Part shown: in pieces, positions 24,753 through 35,795 of the stretch
Numbering within the stretch: position 1 is the stretch's first letter
Layout: each line of letters begins with the position of its first letter
DNA from: Hybos culiciformis
Taxonomy: Eukaryota > Arthropoda > Insecta > Diptera > Hybotidae
DNA length: 64,000 nt
Assembly: GCA_964007475.1 (NCBI GenBank)
Contig: OZ023273.1
Location: forward strand, 121,939,812 to 122,003,811
Direction of reading: 5' to 3'
Notes under the pieces: model-generated
Database searches by the model: none
Told to the model about the DNA's origin: nothing
Seen by the model: the letters and a program-made list of their open reading frames with translations, nothing else
Translations under genes and position numbers: made by a program

Positions 24753-27700
24753 GTTAGAATTTATTTTTAGAATTTTCTTCTTTTTTATAAATTTTTATTT
24801 AAATTTAAGTCACTTGTGTTGAGAACTATTTTTTGGCTTAATTTTGTAATTGATTTTAATGTGGAAACTGCCAATCTTAATGTAGCAATAGTTATTTTTA
24901 ATATAAAACAAAAATACTCTAGAAGAAGTAGACATCAATGATAATATCAAAATTTTTATTATTTAGGAGAATAAAATCTTAGTATTTCACTTTCCACATT
25001 ATAATACACAATAATATTCATGAATCAGAAACTGCAAGTATAATCTTTAAAAAGTTCTTCTTCCTTCTTCTCAACACAATGTTAATTACTAACATTTTAG
25101 AATTTCTCTAATATATACAATATTTAGGTTAACTTTTCCGTTGCACCAACTTTTTTTTAAATATTAAATCATTACTTGATTTCTTTTGATTCGTACATCA
25201 ATTTAGTGATATGATCCTCATTTTAACATTGTATGTTATTAAATTCACACTTTCGAGTGATATGATTTGTTTTTAATTTTCCAAAAATGATTTTAAAATA
25301 TATAAAAACAAAAAAAAACTAAAATATATTTAATTGTTTAAGCATAATATTTGTATGTGATGCTCTTAATATTTCATAATTGAATTGAAAAATTTGCTTA
25401 TAATTAATACTGATTGAGAAAATATTTTACATAAATGGATTTAAAACAGCTAATGAAGTAAAAAATTTCCTGTAAAAAAAATTTAAATTTGATAATGTTT
25501 GTGCAAATTCTTATAAACCACTGAAAAGCTTTTTTAAAATTTATTCGCTATAGTTGTAATTATTTAATAGTATAATTACGTATTTAAAAATAAAATTGAA
25601 TGAGCACTGTCCATATAATATTTAAAAAAGGAACATGGAAGTTAGAGAACATTGTATGTTACTAATGGTGTCAAAATTTTAAAACATAATGAAATGAAAC
25701 TTGAATACATTGCGTTAAAAGCGTCTGTTATTCGTGAATAAGCTACTTTAAAGAAAAAAACTGCAAACATTTAGTAGATGATAGTTAAAAAATACCATAA
25801 ACTAAGTGGTAGAATAAAATAAGTACTTTTCAAGGAATATTCCCTTGCCCGATTTTTTAAGCGATTTATTAAAATTCTTTGGAATTTAAACATTCAAAAA
25901 GTTATCACGATTTTCAGTCAAAGAATATTTCTCAAAAAAAATATTTAAAAATCTTAGCAATTATTTTATTATCTATGTTTAACAAAATTTAAATTTAATG
26001 TATTCATTTATAAGAATTTAGTGATAGAAGTTGATTTTATTTTTTTCAAGGCATGGCAATATTAAAATGCCAAACAATTACATAAGAAACGATGACACTA
26101 ATAGAAAAAGAGGTAGACCAACAAACGCATGGAGACGTTCAATGACAGATCTTAAAAATTCCGACGATGAAGATTGGAAAGACACTGACAGGTTAGTACA
26201 AAATTTTAATAATATTTTTTAAAATTAGAAATTTGTAATAAATAATGTGCATAGGTTGTGTACAATGTATATTAATTTGTAAATAAGTTGAATTTTTTTT
26301 TTAAATTACATAAAATGTATGTAGACTTAATTTGTTTTATATGATTAATTTCCTGTCTATAAGGCGTTTCCAATCTTCATTTCATATAATATATTAAACA
26401 ATTAGACCACCATACATTTTCATTTAATTTTAAACAGCAAACTTATTTCTAAGTATTGTACTAAGATGCTGTTTATCCAATAGATAGATTCAATGTATGC
26501 CATTTATTATTCATTTTATTCTCTTATTTTCGTCTTTACGTCGTTGAAAATAGGTTTAAAAAACATCAATTGAATCAACAACTCGAATCAATAAAATTGA
26601 ATTAGAACAATCAATCACTTTCAATTTTATCAGAATTTTATCTGTTTTTTTCATTACAAAAATAATCCACACATTTAATAAAATTATCCTGTACCAAATT
26701 ATTAATAGAGTTACCTTAAAGTTCCAGGCCTGGAAGACCACCTAAGCGCTCATCGTTATCAGACTGTTTATTATCATCTGGAAATTTTAAAAAGAACAGA
26801 ATAGGTCAACCCGAAGATTTTAATTACGACAATGAATCACCTATTACGGGTAAATTGATAAATTAATTTATTTTCTTATATCGAGTGAATAAAAAACTTA
26901 AACAAACTCAGCATTTAACAACTAATCTTCATATCACACTTTCCGTTTATACGTGCGTCAAGTACTCAGTAACAATTGGACACATCATTGTAGCAATCGC
27001 TGTATATAAATTTATTTCTCATTGCCGCTGTGACAATTTCAGAAAACTTTTAAATTATGAATACTGTCATTTCTTTATAAGACTTTTCCTCCTTTAACAA
27101 GCACAAAAACAAAGCCATCACCATTTGTTTTCAATATTTGAATTCTTTTCTAACTGTACAGATAGCTCTTCTAGTATGGAAAAAGATGCATCTTCGATTG
27201 CACAACATTCTTATGATCTCAATCGACACTCATCACAAATTGCATTTATGAATAATTTACATCAAGGATTGTCTCGAATAAATAATGATACAAATTCCCC
27301 AGTGTATGGAAGAATAGATCATCGTAATGAAATGGAAGCAATGATTCGGTCCGGCTTAGTTTGGGGTAATGCGTCAGGAAATAATATCAATAACAGTAGC
27401 ACTGGTAGTCAAAATTATCAAACACAATATGAGGAAATGGTTCGCCATTTAGAAAGGTTGGCAACAAATTTTTTCTTTATACATAATTGTCTGTCTACAG
27501 TCAGACAAAATTATAATCATTTTTATAAATACACCAATATTTATTTAAACTCACAGACTCAAAGATGAGCAAATGGCTAGTCGAGCTAGCTCACTGCGAA
27601 AAATGTTAGATGATCCAATAATCAAAGAGCCTTGCACGTCAGGAAATGAATCAATATTAAATTTATCAATTTGCAATAAAAATTCAGATGATGATGAAAC

Positions 27701-28765
27701 TGATAACGATAGTAAAAATGACAACAAAGAATCAAAAATAGTTTGTGTGCGAACAGAAGATTTGATTGAAAAACAAAAACAAAATAATATACCACAAACA
27801 GAAGTTCAAACAAGTAGACCATGTTCGCGATTATCACCAGCTTTGAGTCAGCGTAATATTTCTACGCCTATTTTTGTTGAAGAACGCACATTCTCGATGG
27901 AAATTTTATTAAGAAATATTCAAGCTCTTTTAAAAATTGCAACTGACAATGCATTACAACAAGAAAAACAAACTATTTACGAAAGAGGTGAGAAAATTTA
28001 TCAATCAATAATAGTGAAATTAAAATATTTAAAATGTTATAAAAATACGGGAAATTAAATGCGATTTTCTAACATTAAATTTTATGCTTATTACATCATT
28101 GTAAAGTATTTATATTTATATTACAGATATATATATATATATATATTTTTTCCTTAAATAGAGACAGGAATATTACCAATATTATAAATCTATAACAATA
28201 ATACACTTTATCCTTAATATAAAATATAATATAAAACATAAAATAAAATTCTCCAAAACTCTTATAAATTTTTTAATAAGTATTATAAATTTTCTTGTTA
28301 TGTTTTTTAAATATCAAACTTGTCTATATTATTATATCTTTTAATTAGTTGGTATTATACTTAATTAAATGTTATTTATTAATTGGTAATTACAAAAAAA
28401 AATGCTGACCCTTTATTCACATTATTTTATCCTACAAGTAATTTCTGAGCTATTAATAAATATGTTTGTACAAAACATGTGATGTACATACCTTCAAGCT
28501 GATTTTTAATAAGTATTTATTATTCTTGATTTTCAGACGAACTTAAAATGGATATTTTGCGTGAAAAAGAAGTTAAAGATTCTATTGAAAAGCAATTAAT
28601 TGAAGAGCGGAAGTTGAGAGGTAAGTTTAGCTTATGTAAATTATTAATAGTTATTGCAAATATTTTAATCAACTAATTCAAATTATTTTTTTCTTGTAAA
28701 ATAATATAGTTTTATACCAAAAACGATACAGAAAAGAACGCAAACTGAGAACTCGCTTAGGATGA
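24295..28765 (+). CDS. dac: Dachshund transcriptional cofactor, seven exons
   Basis: Spliced gene: exons 24295-24752, 26051-26191, 26728-26849, 27162-27456, 27557-27987, 28537-28620 and 28710-28765. They total 1587 nt in one frame (528 residues plus TGA), and every intron begins GT and ends AG. Residues about 55-151 form the DACHbox-N/SKI fold, with motifs CLPQAVELFLK, VGGPHTVYCKLKRLDIIP and RILRGLGVLQPGVNRCKLL that are diagnostic of the family. Residues about 451-528 are DACHbox-C with EILLRNIQALLKIATDNA, followed by a Lys/Glu-rich coiled coil. The N-terminus is His- and Pro-rich, as in fly Dac. From family knowledge, Dac is a nuclear DNA-binding cofactor acting with the Eya/So network in eye, leg and brain patterning. 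The ATG at 24295 is the first Met in the open frame, but an upstream coding exon cannot be excluded. The protein is shorter than fly (about 1,000 residues) or human DACH1 (about 750), mostly through a short linker and a clipped C-terminus. Family assignment is secure; exact isoform ends are inferred. Confidence 0.9.
26051..26191 (+). CDS. dac: dac exon 2: phase-neutral cassette with a GRP motif
   Basis: This 141-nt exon (47 codons) has acceptor ttttttcaag|G and donor GACAG|gttagt, with the same phase at both ends, so skipping it keeps the frame. It encodes a basic RKRGRPTNAWRR segment followed by an acidic SDDEDWKDTD segment. The region lies where DACH proteins carry a short basic linker after DACHbox-N, and it precedes a second GRP motif in exon 3. 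I infer an alternatively used exon; the sequence alone does not show expression. Confidence 0.7.
26728..26849 (+). CDS. dac: dac exon 3: PGRPPKR linker
   Basis: The acceptor is aaagttccag|G and the donor ATTACGG|gtaaat. It starts with (R)PGRPPKRSSLSD, which matches the conserved basic linker that follows DACHbox-N in vertebrate DACH1 (RPGRPPKR). If exon 2 is skipped, exon 1 joins this motif directly, giving the arrangement seen in the vertebrate protein. The remainder is a Ser/Asn-rich linker. Confidence 0.85.
27162..27456 (+). CDS. dac: dac exon 4: Ser/Asn-rich linker
   Basis: The acceptor is taactgtacag|AT and the donor TTAGAAAG|gttggc. It encodes about 98 residues of low-complexity Ser/Asn/Met linker ending QYEEMVRHLER, a short helix. 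Phase matches exons 3 and 5. The linker between the two DACH boxes is poorly conserved throughout the family, so identity rests on frame continuity and position. Confidence 0.8.
27557..27987 (+). CDS. dac: dac exon 5: linker and start of DACHbox-C
   Basis: The acceptor is aaactcacag|A and the donor GAAAGAG|gtgaga. The first two thirds encode a Ser/Asp/Asn-rich linker. The end, from residue about 451, encodes FSMEILLRNIQALLKIATDN, a clear match to the DACHbox-C start of vertebrate DACH proteins (SIETLLTNIQGLLKVAIDNA), followed by QQEKQ. The preceding intron is only 100 bp. Confidence 0.9.
28537..28620 (+). CDS. dac: dac exon 6: DACHbox-C coiled coil
   Basis: The acceptor is cttgattttcag|AC and the donor TTGAGAG|gtaagt. 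It encodes DELKMDILREKEVKDSIEKQ and a further eight residues, matching the ELKMDFLREREL...EKQLA segment of DACH1. Exon length (84 nt) and phase fit both neighbours. Confidence 0.9.
28710..28765 (+). CDS. dac: dac exon 7: terminal coding exon
   Basis: The acceptor is aaaataatatag|TT. It encodes VLYQKRYRKERKLRTRLG and then TGA at 28763-28765. QKRYRKERKLR aligns with QKRLKKEKKAKRKL of DACH1, after which vertebrate and fly proteins continue for about 70 more residues. Here the frame ends at once and no GT lies before the stop, so this is a true end for transcripts using the exon. AATAAA lies at 28782-28787, unusually close to the stop. Confidence 0.75.
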
Positions 28766-29882
28766 AAATAGTGAAAACCAGAATAAAAAATATTTTAATC
28801 AAGATAGTTTATAAACTACTTAAATAAATCAAAACCAACTGGAATGATTTCTTGACATGTTTATCGATATTTCTTTTCAATAACGATGTAAGACAATATT
28901 ATTAAAAATCGTAATAAAATTGAAATTTCTATATTTCCAATTTTGTTTGTGCTGATCCTAAATTTGTTTAAGTTTGGAGTTTAAATTTTAAGATTTAATT
29001 TGAATAATTTTAAAAACTTAAACACATTACTGAAGACTAACTATAACCCTAACTAAGTACATTGTGCTATATAAATTCAGTACCCAAGAAACATAAATTT
29101 TTTGAGAAATCCAAGACAGAGCATTTTTTAATCTTTAGCTGGGAATGGTTTCATATTACGGCTTCCTTCTATTTTATTAGCTTCATTTTGATAAAAATTT
29201 TTCGAATTGGCCTTGAACGGATGTACGAAAGTTAGCCTAGTATAATGTGTTCAGTTGAAACTTCCATGGCACGCAGTTATATGTAAACTCAGAAAGTCAA
29301 AGCAAAGAAATTTTTATTAAAAAAATTTAAATTATATTGTTATTGAATGGCATTAACGATAAGCACTGTTATAATAAAATTAATGTGTACACGAAAATGT
29401 ATGTATATGTATTAAAAATTTATTAAAAATTATATTGATATTTCAATCAAAATTAGATTCCATAAATGCATAAAATTATAGAGTGCAATCAAAACGCTGG
29501 TTTTATATTTTATTTGATAAAAATGAAGAAAAATCTGTTAAAAAGCGGGTTCCTGTGATTAAATGGTTTGAGCAAGTTTTAAGGATTATAAGCTTTTGGT
29601 AAAAATCATAAGCTCAATCGAAATCATTGGCAAAAAGTAGTTCAAACTTTATTTTGGAATGATAATACAATTTTTATTACACTTTTTTATTGTAGGCACT
29701 TGTTTTCTGTTGCAAAAAACAAATTTAAGTAAATCTATAATAAAATGTGGAAACTTAACGTATGATTATTAGTTATATAAATTATAAAATGTTCAATAGT
29801 CGAACACATCACAGATGAATCGTTGCATATCATATTTTTTGAAATTTTTTAGTGTGAAATGTTGCTTACATATATATATATA
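28766..29882. other. dac 3' region
   Basis: Probable dac 3' UTR and flank. AATAAA at 28782-28787 is very near the stop and others occur later. 29020-29300 is somewhat GC-richer without an open frame. Confidence 0.45.
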
Positions 29883-29944
29883 CAGGCCCGGCTCGTGGTT
29901 TTTTTTGTGTGTGTGCAAGGAATGATTGGCGCTTTTGAAAAAAT

Positions 29945-30087
29945 TTTCAATTAGATACTCAAGCAAACACTAGCTAAATTCCATTTTTCTTGCCCGATAG
30001 TTGATCTGAAGTAATTTTTGATCAGTTTTAATTTTTGGAAAAGTTCTCTCACCTTTAGCAACTGAATCGGGTAAAGTTAGTAATACC
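29945..30087 (-). pseudogene. hAT transposase C-terminal dimerisation block (hAT-1)
   Basis: On the minus strand, from 30087 downward, the frame reads VVLLTLPDSVAKGERTFPKI and continues to a degenerate KMEFS and stop. This matches the conserved hAT C-terminal block (LLTLPVSVAS.ERSFSKLK). It is the 3' part of the transposase in hAT-1; the upstream part lies at 30720-30838, beyond the nested insertion. Confidence 0.7.
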
Positions 30088-30709
30088 ACGAAGTAAGCAT
30101 AAATAAGAGAAATTCATTCCATACAAAAAATTCATATTAAAAAAACTAAACAAAAAATGTTTGTCTATATGAAATCACTATCCCAATTGTCGGTAATATG
30201 GTGTCGGCATTACGAGAATATTTGTGGAATATGCTGTTTTCCGGAATATTTCAGGAATATGAACTGGATTTATCATATAAAAAATATTAAGGAATTTGTA
30301 TATTACACTTTTATATTCCAGTTTGTCAGGTTTGGAATTCTACATTTATAATTACTTTCACTCACTTTTTGAAATTTTGTTATTAGTTGGCTACAATTTT
30401 TTTGTCAAATTCGAGTCAAAATGAAGAAAAAATAAAATTGATAAAAAGCGAGATAAAAAGTCAAAATTTTCAACAACAAACATTTTTTCTCTTTCTCAAT
30501 TGTTTTTTATACATCATCAAATTCCAGTTCTCATCAAATATTGTAATGCGAACGGCAATTTGTTTTCCGGAATATAAGTAAATTATAATGCGAACAAGGT
30601 ATAATGGGATAGCGATTTCATATTTTTTGATTTCATATTTTTTGTTTAATTTTTTTAAATTTGAATTTTTTGTATGGAATGAATTTCTCATATTTATACT
30701 TCCTTTATG
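30088..30709. mobile_element. Nested long-inverted-repeat element inside hAT-1
   Basis: A 622-bp insertion with imperfect inverted repeats of about 100 bp: 30088-30185 against 30605-30709. They share GAGAAATTCATTCCATACAA and ATGAAATC(A/G)CTATCCCA. GTAATACC flanks it on both sides (30080-30087 and 30710-30717). Joining the flanks through one copy restores the hAT reading from LR to VLLTLP. Short open frames inside are A/T-rich and not recognisable, so this looks non-autonomous. The outermost bases of the two arms do not align perfectly, so the family is unassigned. Confidence 0.8.
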
Positions 30710-30719
30710 GTAATACCCT

Positions 30720-30838
30720 TAAATCAGTGCATTTGGAAAGAGTTCTTCAACATTATTGTTATAAATCCAGTTTAAAATGTTTTCTGGATTAATATCATTT
30801 TCAATTTTGCGAGACAACAATTTCAGATAATTTTGTAG
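30720..30838 (-). pseudogene. hAT transposase upstream block (hAT-1)
   Basis: The minus-strand frame includes PENILNWIYNNNVEELFPNA, matching the segment that precedes LR.LLTLP in hAT transposases (...ELFPN..IALRILLTLP). A stop follows, where a small deletion and the nested insertion interrupt the gene. Confidence 0.65.
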
Positions 30839-31582
30839 TTAGTTTTAGTTGAAATTTAAATTTCATATTGGCTTGTAGGCGCCTTTTCATTACTGGCGCC
30901 TACGGCGCCTGTGTGCAGTGCACAGTTCGCACACGCCTCGAGCCGGGCCTGTATATATATACCATACCTTATTTAACTAATATGATTCTTTTAATAGATT
31001 TTTCTTCAATTTAATTTCAAATATATATTAGATTTACATTAAAATTATATTAAAAAATAACATATATATAAATACATCATAATATATTTAATCTAATTTT
31101 TAAGTTACACAATGTACATAAAATATGCATACTTATTAATAATAAATTGATTTTAAAAATTTAATTTAATATTTTACTATTATTATTATTTTTTTTATTA
31201 TTCTTGTGTCAAATGTTATATATTTAATATTTATTAAATTATAACATGATATACGAGGAATAAAATATTGTTCCATTAGAAATTTTCTAAAATTATACTT
31301 TGCTTAAGTGTCGCTAAATAATATACTGAAGCTATTTTTTTTATTAGCTCTAATATTGATTTTATTAATAAAAAATATTATGAATAAATTGTCCAACATT
31401 TTTAATGAATGTAAATCTCCTCTTTCGATGTCGAAATTATTTCCTGACTCCTACCTATTTTATATGCAAAAACAAAAAAAGAGAAGCGAAAAGAGCCTTT
31501 TAAATAAATTTATTTCAGATTCAGACCATTTAATGAATTTTTCAATTAAAACGAATAAATAAATAAACATACAGTTTTACAG

Positions 31583-31659
31583 GTAATGAATCAAGTTCTC
31601 CAGTTAATCAAATTGCCTCAAAAAGTAGAAAATATGTTGAAGAAAGTATTGACGTATAA
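31583..31659 (+). CDS. Candidate alternative dac 3' exon
   Basis: After cagttttacag| an open frame starts in the phase left by dac exon 6 (one base over). It reads GNESSSPVNQIASKSRKYVE plus a few residues and stops at 31657-31659. A second frame-compatible acceptor (tttatttcag|AT, exon 31519-31562, ending TAA) lies just upstream. Neither matches a DACH C-terminus that I recognise, so the link to dac rests on strand, position and phase only. A hAT element lies between it and exon 7. Confidence 0.22.
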
Positions 31660-34600
31660 TACAATTCAAAATTTAAAATTTTTTTTGTCTGGCTGGTTCC
31701 TCCATTCATTATTCATCCACTGATGAGATCAGAGTGAAAAGACGTGATCGAAACAAACTTTCGTTTATCCAGAAAATATGTATTTACTTAATAATCGTAG
31801 ATCTACAATCACATGAATGTACTAATAATCTTCCTAATTAAAATAATTACAAAGAAAAAATATTCATAATCATAACCTTAAATTTTTAAGTGTTATTAAG
31901 ATAATATAAAAAAATAATAATTTTGATTGATTTCGAATTATTTTCCCATAACAAAAGCGATTATAAAATTTCTACACCATCATATTTATAGTTAGTAAAA
32001 AATAAAACGAAACCGGAGGAGGTGAAATGATTAGTTTAATAAATTATTAACGATTTTAATGAGTAAAAACTATAATTGTGAATTTGAATTACAGTTTTAT
32101 GATCGTTTTGTTTTAACATGAGTAGCCCCAAAAAAAAAATATTAAAGATTATTGACATTATTTTGCAGAGTGATAAAAAACAATAAAGTTTTAGCAGTTA
32201 ATTTATCAAAATAAGTTGTCGACAATATATAATATTAGCCAGAACTCCGTACATAAATACGTATAAAATTTTTTCTAATACAGTATAATTTTTCTTTCTT
32301 ATAAACCACAAACCTCATCTGGAATTTTCCTTTGGCATAAAATGAGAAACTTAAAAAAAAACATGACAACATGAAATAATTATTCTTTCTTTAAAAATAA
32401 AATCCACAAAAATTTTATGTAACTAGTTATCATTTTAAAAAATATACACATACTTATATATTACATGTAATATTTTCTTTTGATAAATTAAATTTTTTGT
32501 AAAAAAATTTTACAGGATATTTAAAATATATATATATATGTTTCCTTTATTCAAGATCAAACGAAGTAATTTTTTTAAACTATTTCAGTTAAAATATTTA
32601 ATTTCAGTTTTTAAGTTTTAAGTTTCAGTAGTTTGGCATTACCTTACAACAAGTGCGATTGGATTCTCATAATTAGTTAATTATAAATTTTTGTGCTTTA
32701 ATTTAAATAAAAAAGCAGTGCCGTTGGTTCCGAATTATATAAGTGTGTACACCTTAGTAATATTTTTTGCTCAGGCATTACAACAATAATATTGTAATTC
32801 GCAACCGAAGATAATGTATTTTTATTTGATTTATTTTGAATTTTGATAATAAATGATATTAATATTCATGTATCAAAAAAAAAAAAAATAAAAAATTTAA
32901 AAACATGACTTTTAGATTTTAAATCAAGAAATTTAAATTTTCAAATGCAATGTTTTCTTTTTTTTGCAAAACATTTGAATTGAATTAATTTTTTTTTTTT
33001 TTTCGAAATGAAAAATTAGGAAATGAAATTTCTAAAATATTAAGATAAATAGTCCTTTTTATTTTAAATAAAAAAAAAATGGAAGAAATTATGTTGTCAT
33101 GATTCAACAAAATTTTTACATTTCCAGATAAAAAAAGTTTTCCCTTTTTGTTGAAATACAAAAAAAAAATTTAAAAAGAAAGAAATATTCTTTTAATTCT
33201 TAATTCAATTTCATTGCGTAATAACAATACAATGTTTCTTATTGAATTGAAAGTCAATCTGTGAATTAAATTTAAGTTTCATTTTATAATTTGGGGTTAA
33301 TTTTGCAAGTCACATAGAGAATTTTTGTTTTTTTTTTTAAATGACAAACATTGCTAAATTTATTTATTAATCAAAAAAAGAAAGATGATAAGACCATCAG
33401 TCCAATGAAAGTCGGATCAATCGCAAACTACCTTTTTACATGAATAAAATACATAGAAGAAATTAGGAAAATCTATGTCTATAAATACAGGAAAGTCAAA
33501 TTTCACTGGCATATGTGTAATTTTTAATTGACAGTTTCAATTGTTTAATACTAATTGGAGTTATTCTCACCTTATTACGTTTTATCAATTTACTCTTTAG
33601 AAAAACAAAACTCGAAGCTACATCTATTTAAAACTCGTAAAATACAAATTCTCAAATTCTTCGAAAAATAAAAGGAAAAAAATAAAACTTAAATTCACTT
33701 GATTGATCTTTTAATGATTTATGCTTTCAAATTAGGTTTTTATAACGCTTTTCAATTTTTTAGAGATAAATACCTTAATTTAAATAAATCGATCCTAATT
33801 TCTTTAAATAATTTTTTTTTTGCACATCACAGACGTTCAAAACATAGTTAAGAACTTTTAATTCTTTGACAAAAAATGGTCTGTATGGTTTCCTGAATGC
33901 CCTCAAGGTTTTAGATTATTTTGTTATTATTTAATTTTATGTTTCAAAACAAAAAAAAATCGCATTTAATATGAATTCTCAAAGTTAGAAGAAACCATAT
34001 GTTCAATATAAAAATTATAAAAATATTATTATGAATAAAAAAAAAATTTTTTTTTTTTATTAAAATAAAAATTAAAAAAAAAACTTCTGAAAAAAATTTA
34101 TTCTTTAAATTTATGTGAAGAGGTATCAAATTTTATTTAACAATCAAGTTCATGATATTTTTAAATAAATGTGTGGCTGGATAAAATATGAACCAATTTA
34201 CATTACTCAAGATCACATAGATCCTCTTCTTACACAATGACCTTAAAATTCATTAATTTAAATTTTTTATGACTTTTCTTGTTCAAACTCGATTTAGATT
34301 TTATTCATCTAACAGATTACTTTATTATTATTAGTACCATACATTATTACATGAATATTGCTATTTTTACTGCTTTCAGAGAATACATAATGCATTAGAA
34401 AAAACATTAATTTACAATATAGATCTATACTATCTACCGTCAAGTTAATAAAGATTATTTTAAATGCGCCACACATAGCATAATGTAGACGAAATTATAG
34501 ACAAATATTTTAATTATCTCTATATGGTTATATAATTTTTATAATGCAATATAAAAGAACCAAGAATGCGAAATAAGCAACTTTAGTCTGTTGTTCTCTG

Positions 34601-35751
34601 AAGTTCCGGAATAAGTGTCTTCTTTTCTATTTCGGTTTTTTTTTAAACAACAGTATGAAAATTATAAAAATTATTTTGGTACATAATATAATTAAATAAA
34701 AAAAGAAAAAAAAATGTAAGATTATTTTTTATTTTTGTAGATATATTAAAAAAAATTATACTTCTGAAATTGTCTGAAGAATTATTCCGCTCCACTTTAA
34801 TTGATAAAATATAAGAAAAACATTTTATTGATTTTTTCACTGTTAAAAATTGAAAAATAATAAAATGGTAATCTTTTATTATTTAATAAGTTATAATATT
34901 TTAATTATGGGTACAGCTCTACTTTCCAGCAATAAAGCTTCTCAGCTTCAGATTGTTTATTAATTAAAAAATGTGCTAGTTGATGAAACTTTTGAAAGTT
35001 CAACTCAAATACTTTTCCAACTTAACCACAATTAAGCTCCGCCTTTTTGTAAAGTAGTTATATTTAAATATCAAATATTCTAAAGAACACAATAAATTAA
35101 TTAATTACCTAGAGAACCAAAAATTTTTAAATTTTTAACAGTGATTTTATTTCTTGTCTTTAACTAATTTCCATGATGTCCAGACATCAAGTGATTTACA
35201 CGTGAACAAATCGAATAGTCTGATATTTTTGTTTTCACTTTAATTTTAATTTATTGATTTTATTTATTTAGTTTTTTTTTTTTTGCTTAGTGCGTTTTAA
35301 CAAAGATCAACATAAAAGTTTCCCTTTGTAGTAGAAATGTAAAAAATTTGCAGGTAAAAAGGCGCCCAACACTTAATCCGGATTTCTGATTTATGTAGAA
35401 TACCTTTTTTTTTCTCTAAATTTTGTACATTTTAAATGTTTAAGAATATATAAAAAAAAATATATTGGTACAAAAGTTGTTAAAAGGACTTTTTTAATGT
35501 GACGGCCGATATCAATTTGAATTAAAATTAAAAGAAATATATGTACAAAATTAGTTGAATTTGTTTGTAAATATTTTATCGATTTGATTATTGGGAATTT
35601 ATTGTGACATGTGATGCTTAGTCCATTGAATATGCGAAAAAAGATAAAAATGTTTAATTTTTGATATAGAAAGGAAGTTTATATTAAATTCAAACGAAAC
35701 AATATTATATTCATTTGTTTATTTTTTAAGATTTAAATAATGTTTCATTTA

Positions 35752-35795
35752 TTATAAGTCGATGAGGCGTTTGTTATAAGTCGATAAGACGTTTG
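35752..35795. repeat. 22-bp tandem duplication with CpGs
   Basis: Two adjacent copies of TTATAAGTCGATGAGGCGTTTG and its variant, differing at two positions (GATGAGGCG against GATAAGACG). Confidence 0.85.

Larger units (their letters stand above)
29883..30951 (-). mobile_element. hAT DNA transposon relic (hAT-1)
   Basis: Terminal inverted repeats: the left end is CAGGCCCGGCTCG and the right end CGAGCCGGGCCTG, flanked on both sides by TATATATA (29875-29882 and 30952-30959). That 8-bp duplication fits hAT elements, though the flank is low-complexity. Inside, two minus-strand blocks translate to hAT transposase C-terminal sequence, separated by a nested insertion (30088-30709). A GC-rich GGCGCCTACGGCGCC stretch near 30900 is typical of hAT subterminal regions. 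Confidence 0.85.

Noticed and set aside
30157..30691. Three 64-73-codon frames inside hAT-1
   Set aside because: They lie in the nested inverted-repeat element, are Phe/Lys/Asn-rich and match no transposase.
30083..30713. TA target duplication (Tc1/mariner or PIF-like) for the nested element, since both arms could start CCA
   Set aside because: Rejoining on TA leaves an extra codon in the hAT LLTLP block, whereas the 8-bp GTAATACC duplication restores the usual spacing; kept as a minor alternative.
34380..34452. Terminal-exon-like frame after tgctttcag, ending TAA and overlapping AATAAA
   Set aside because: Only 22 codons, no upstream partner and no similarity; such combinations are expected by chance in AT-rich DNA.
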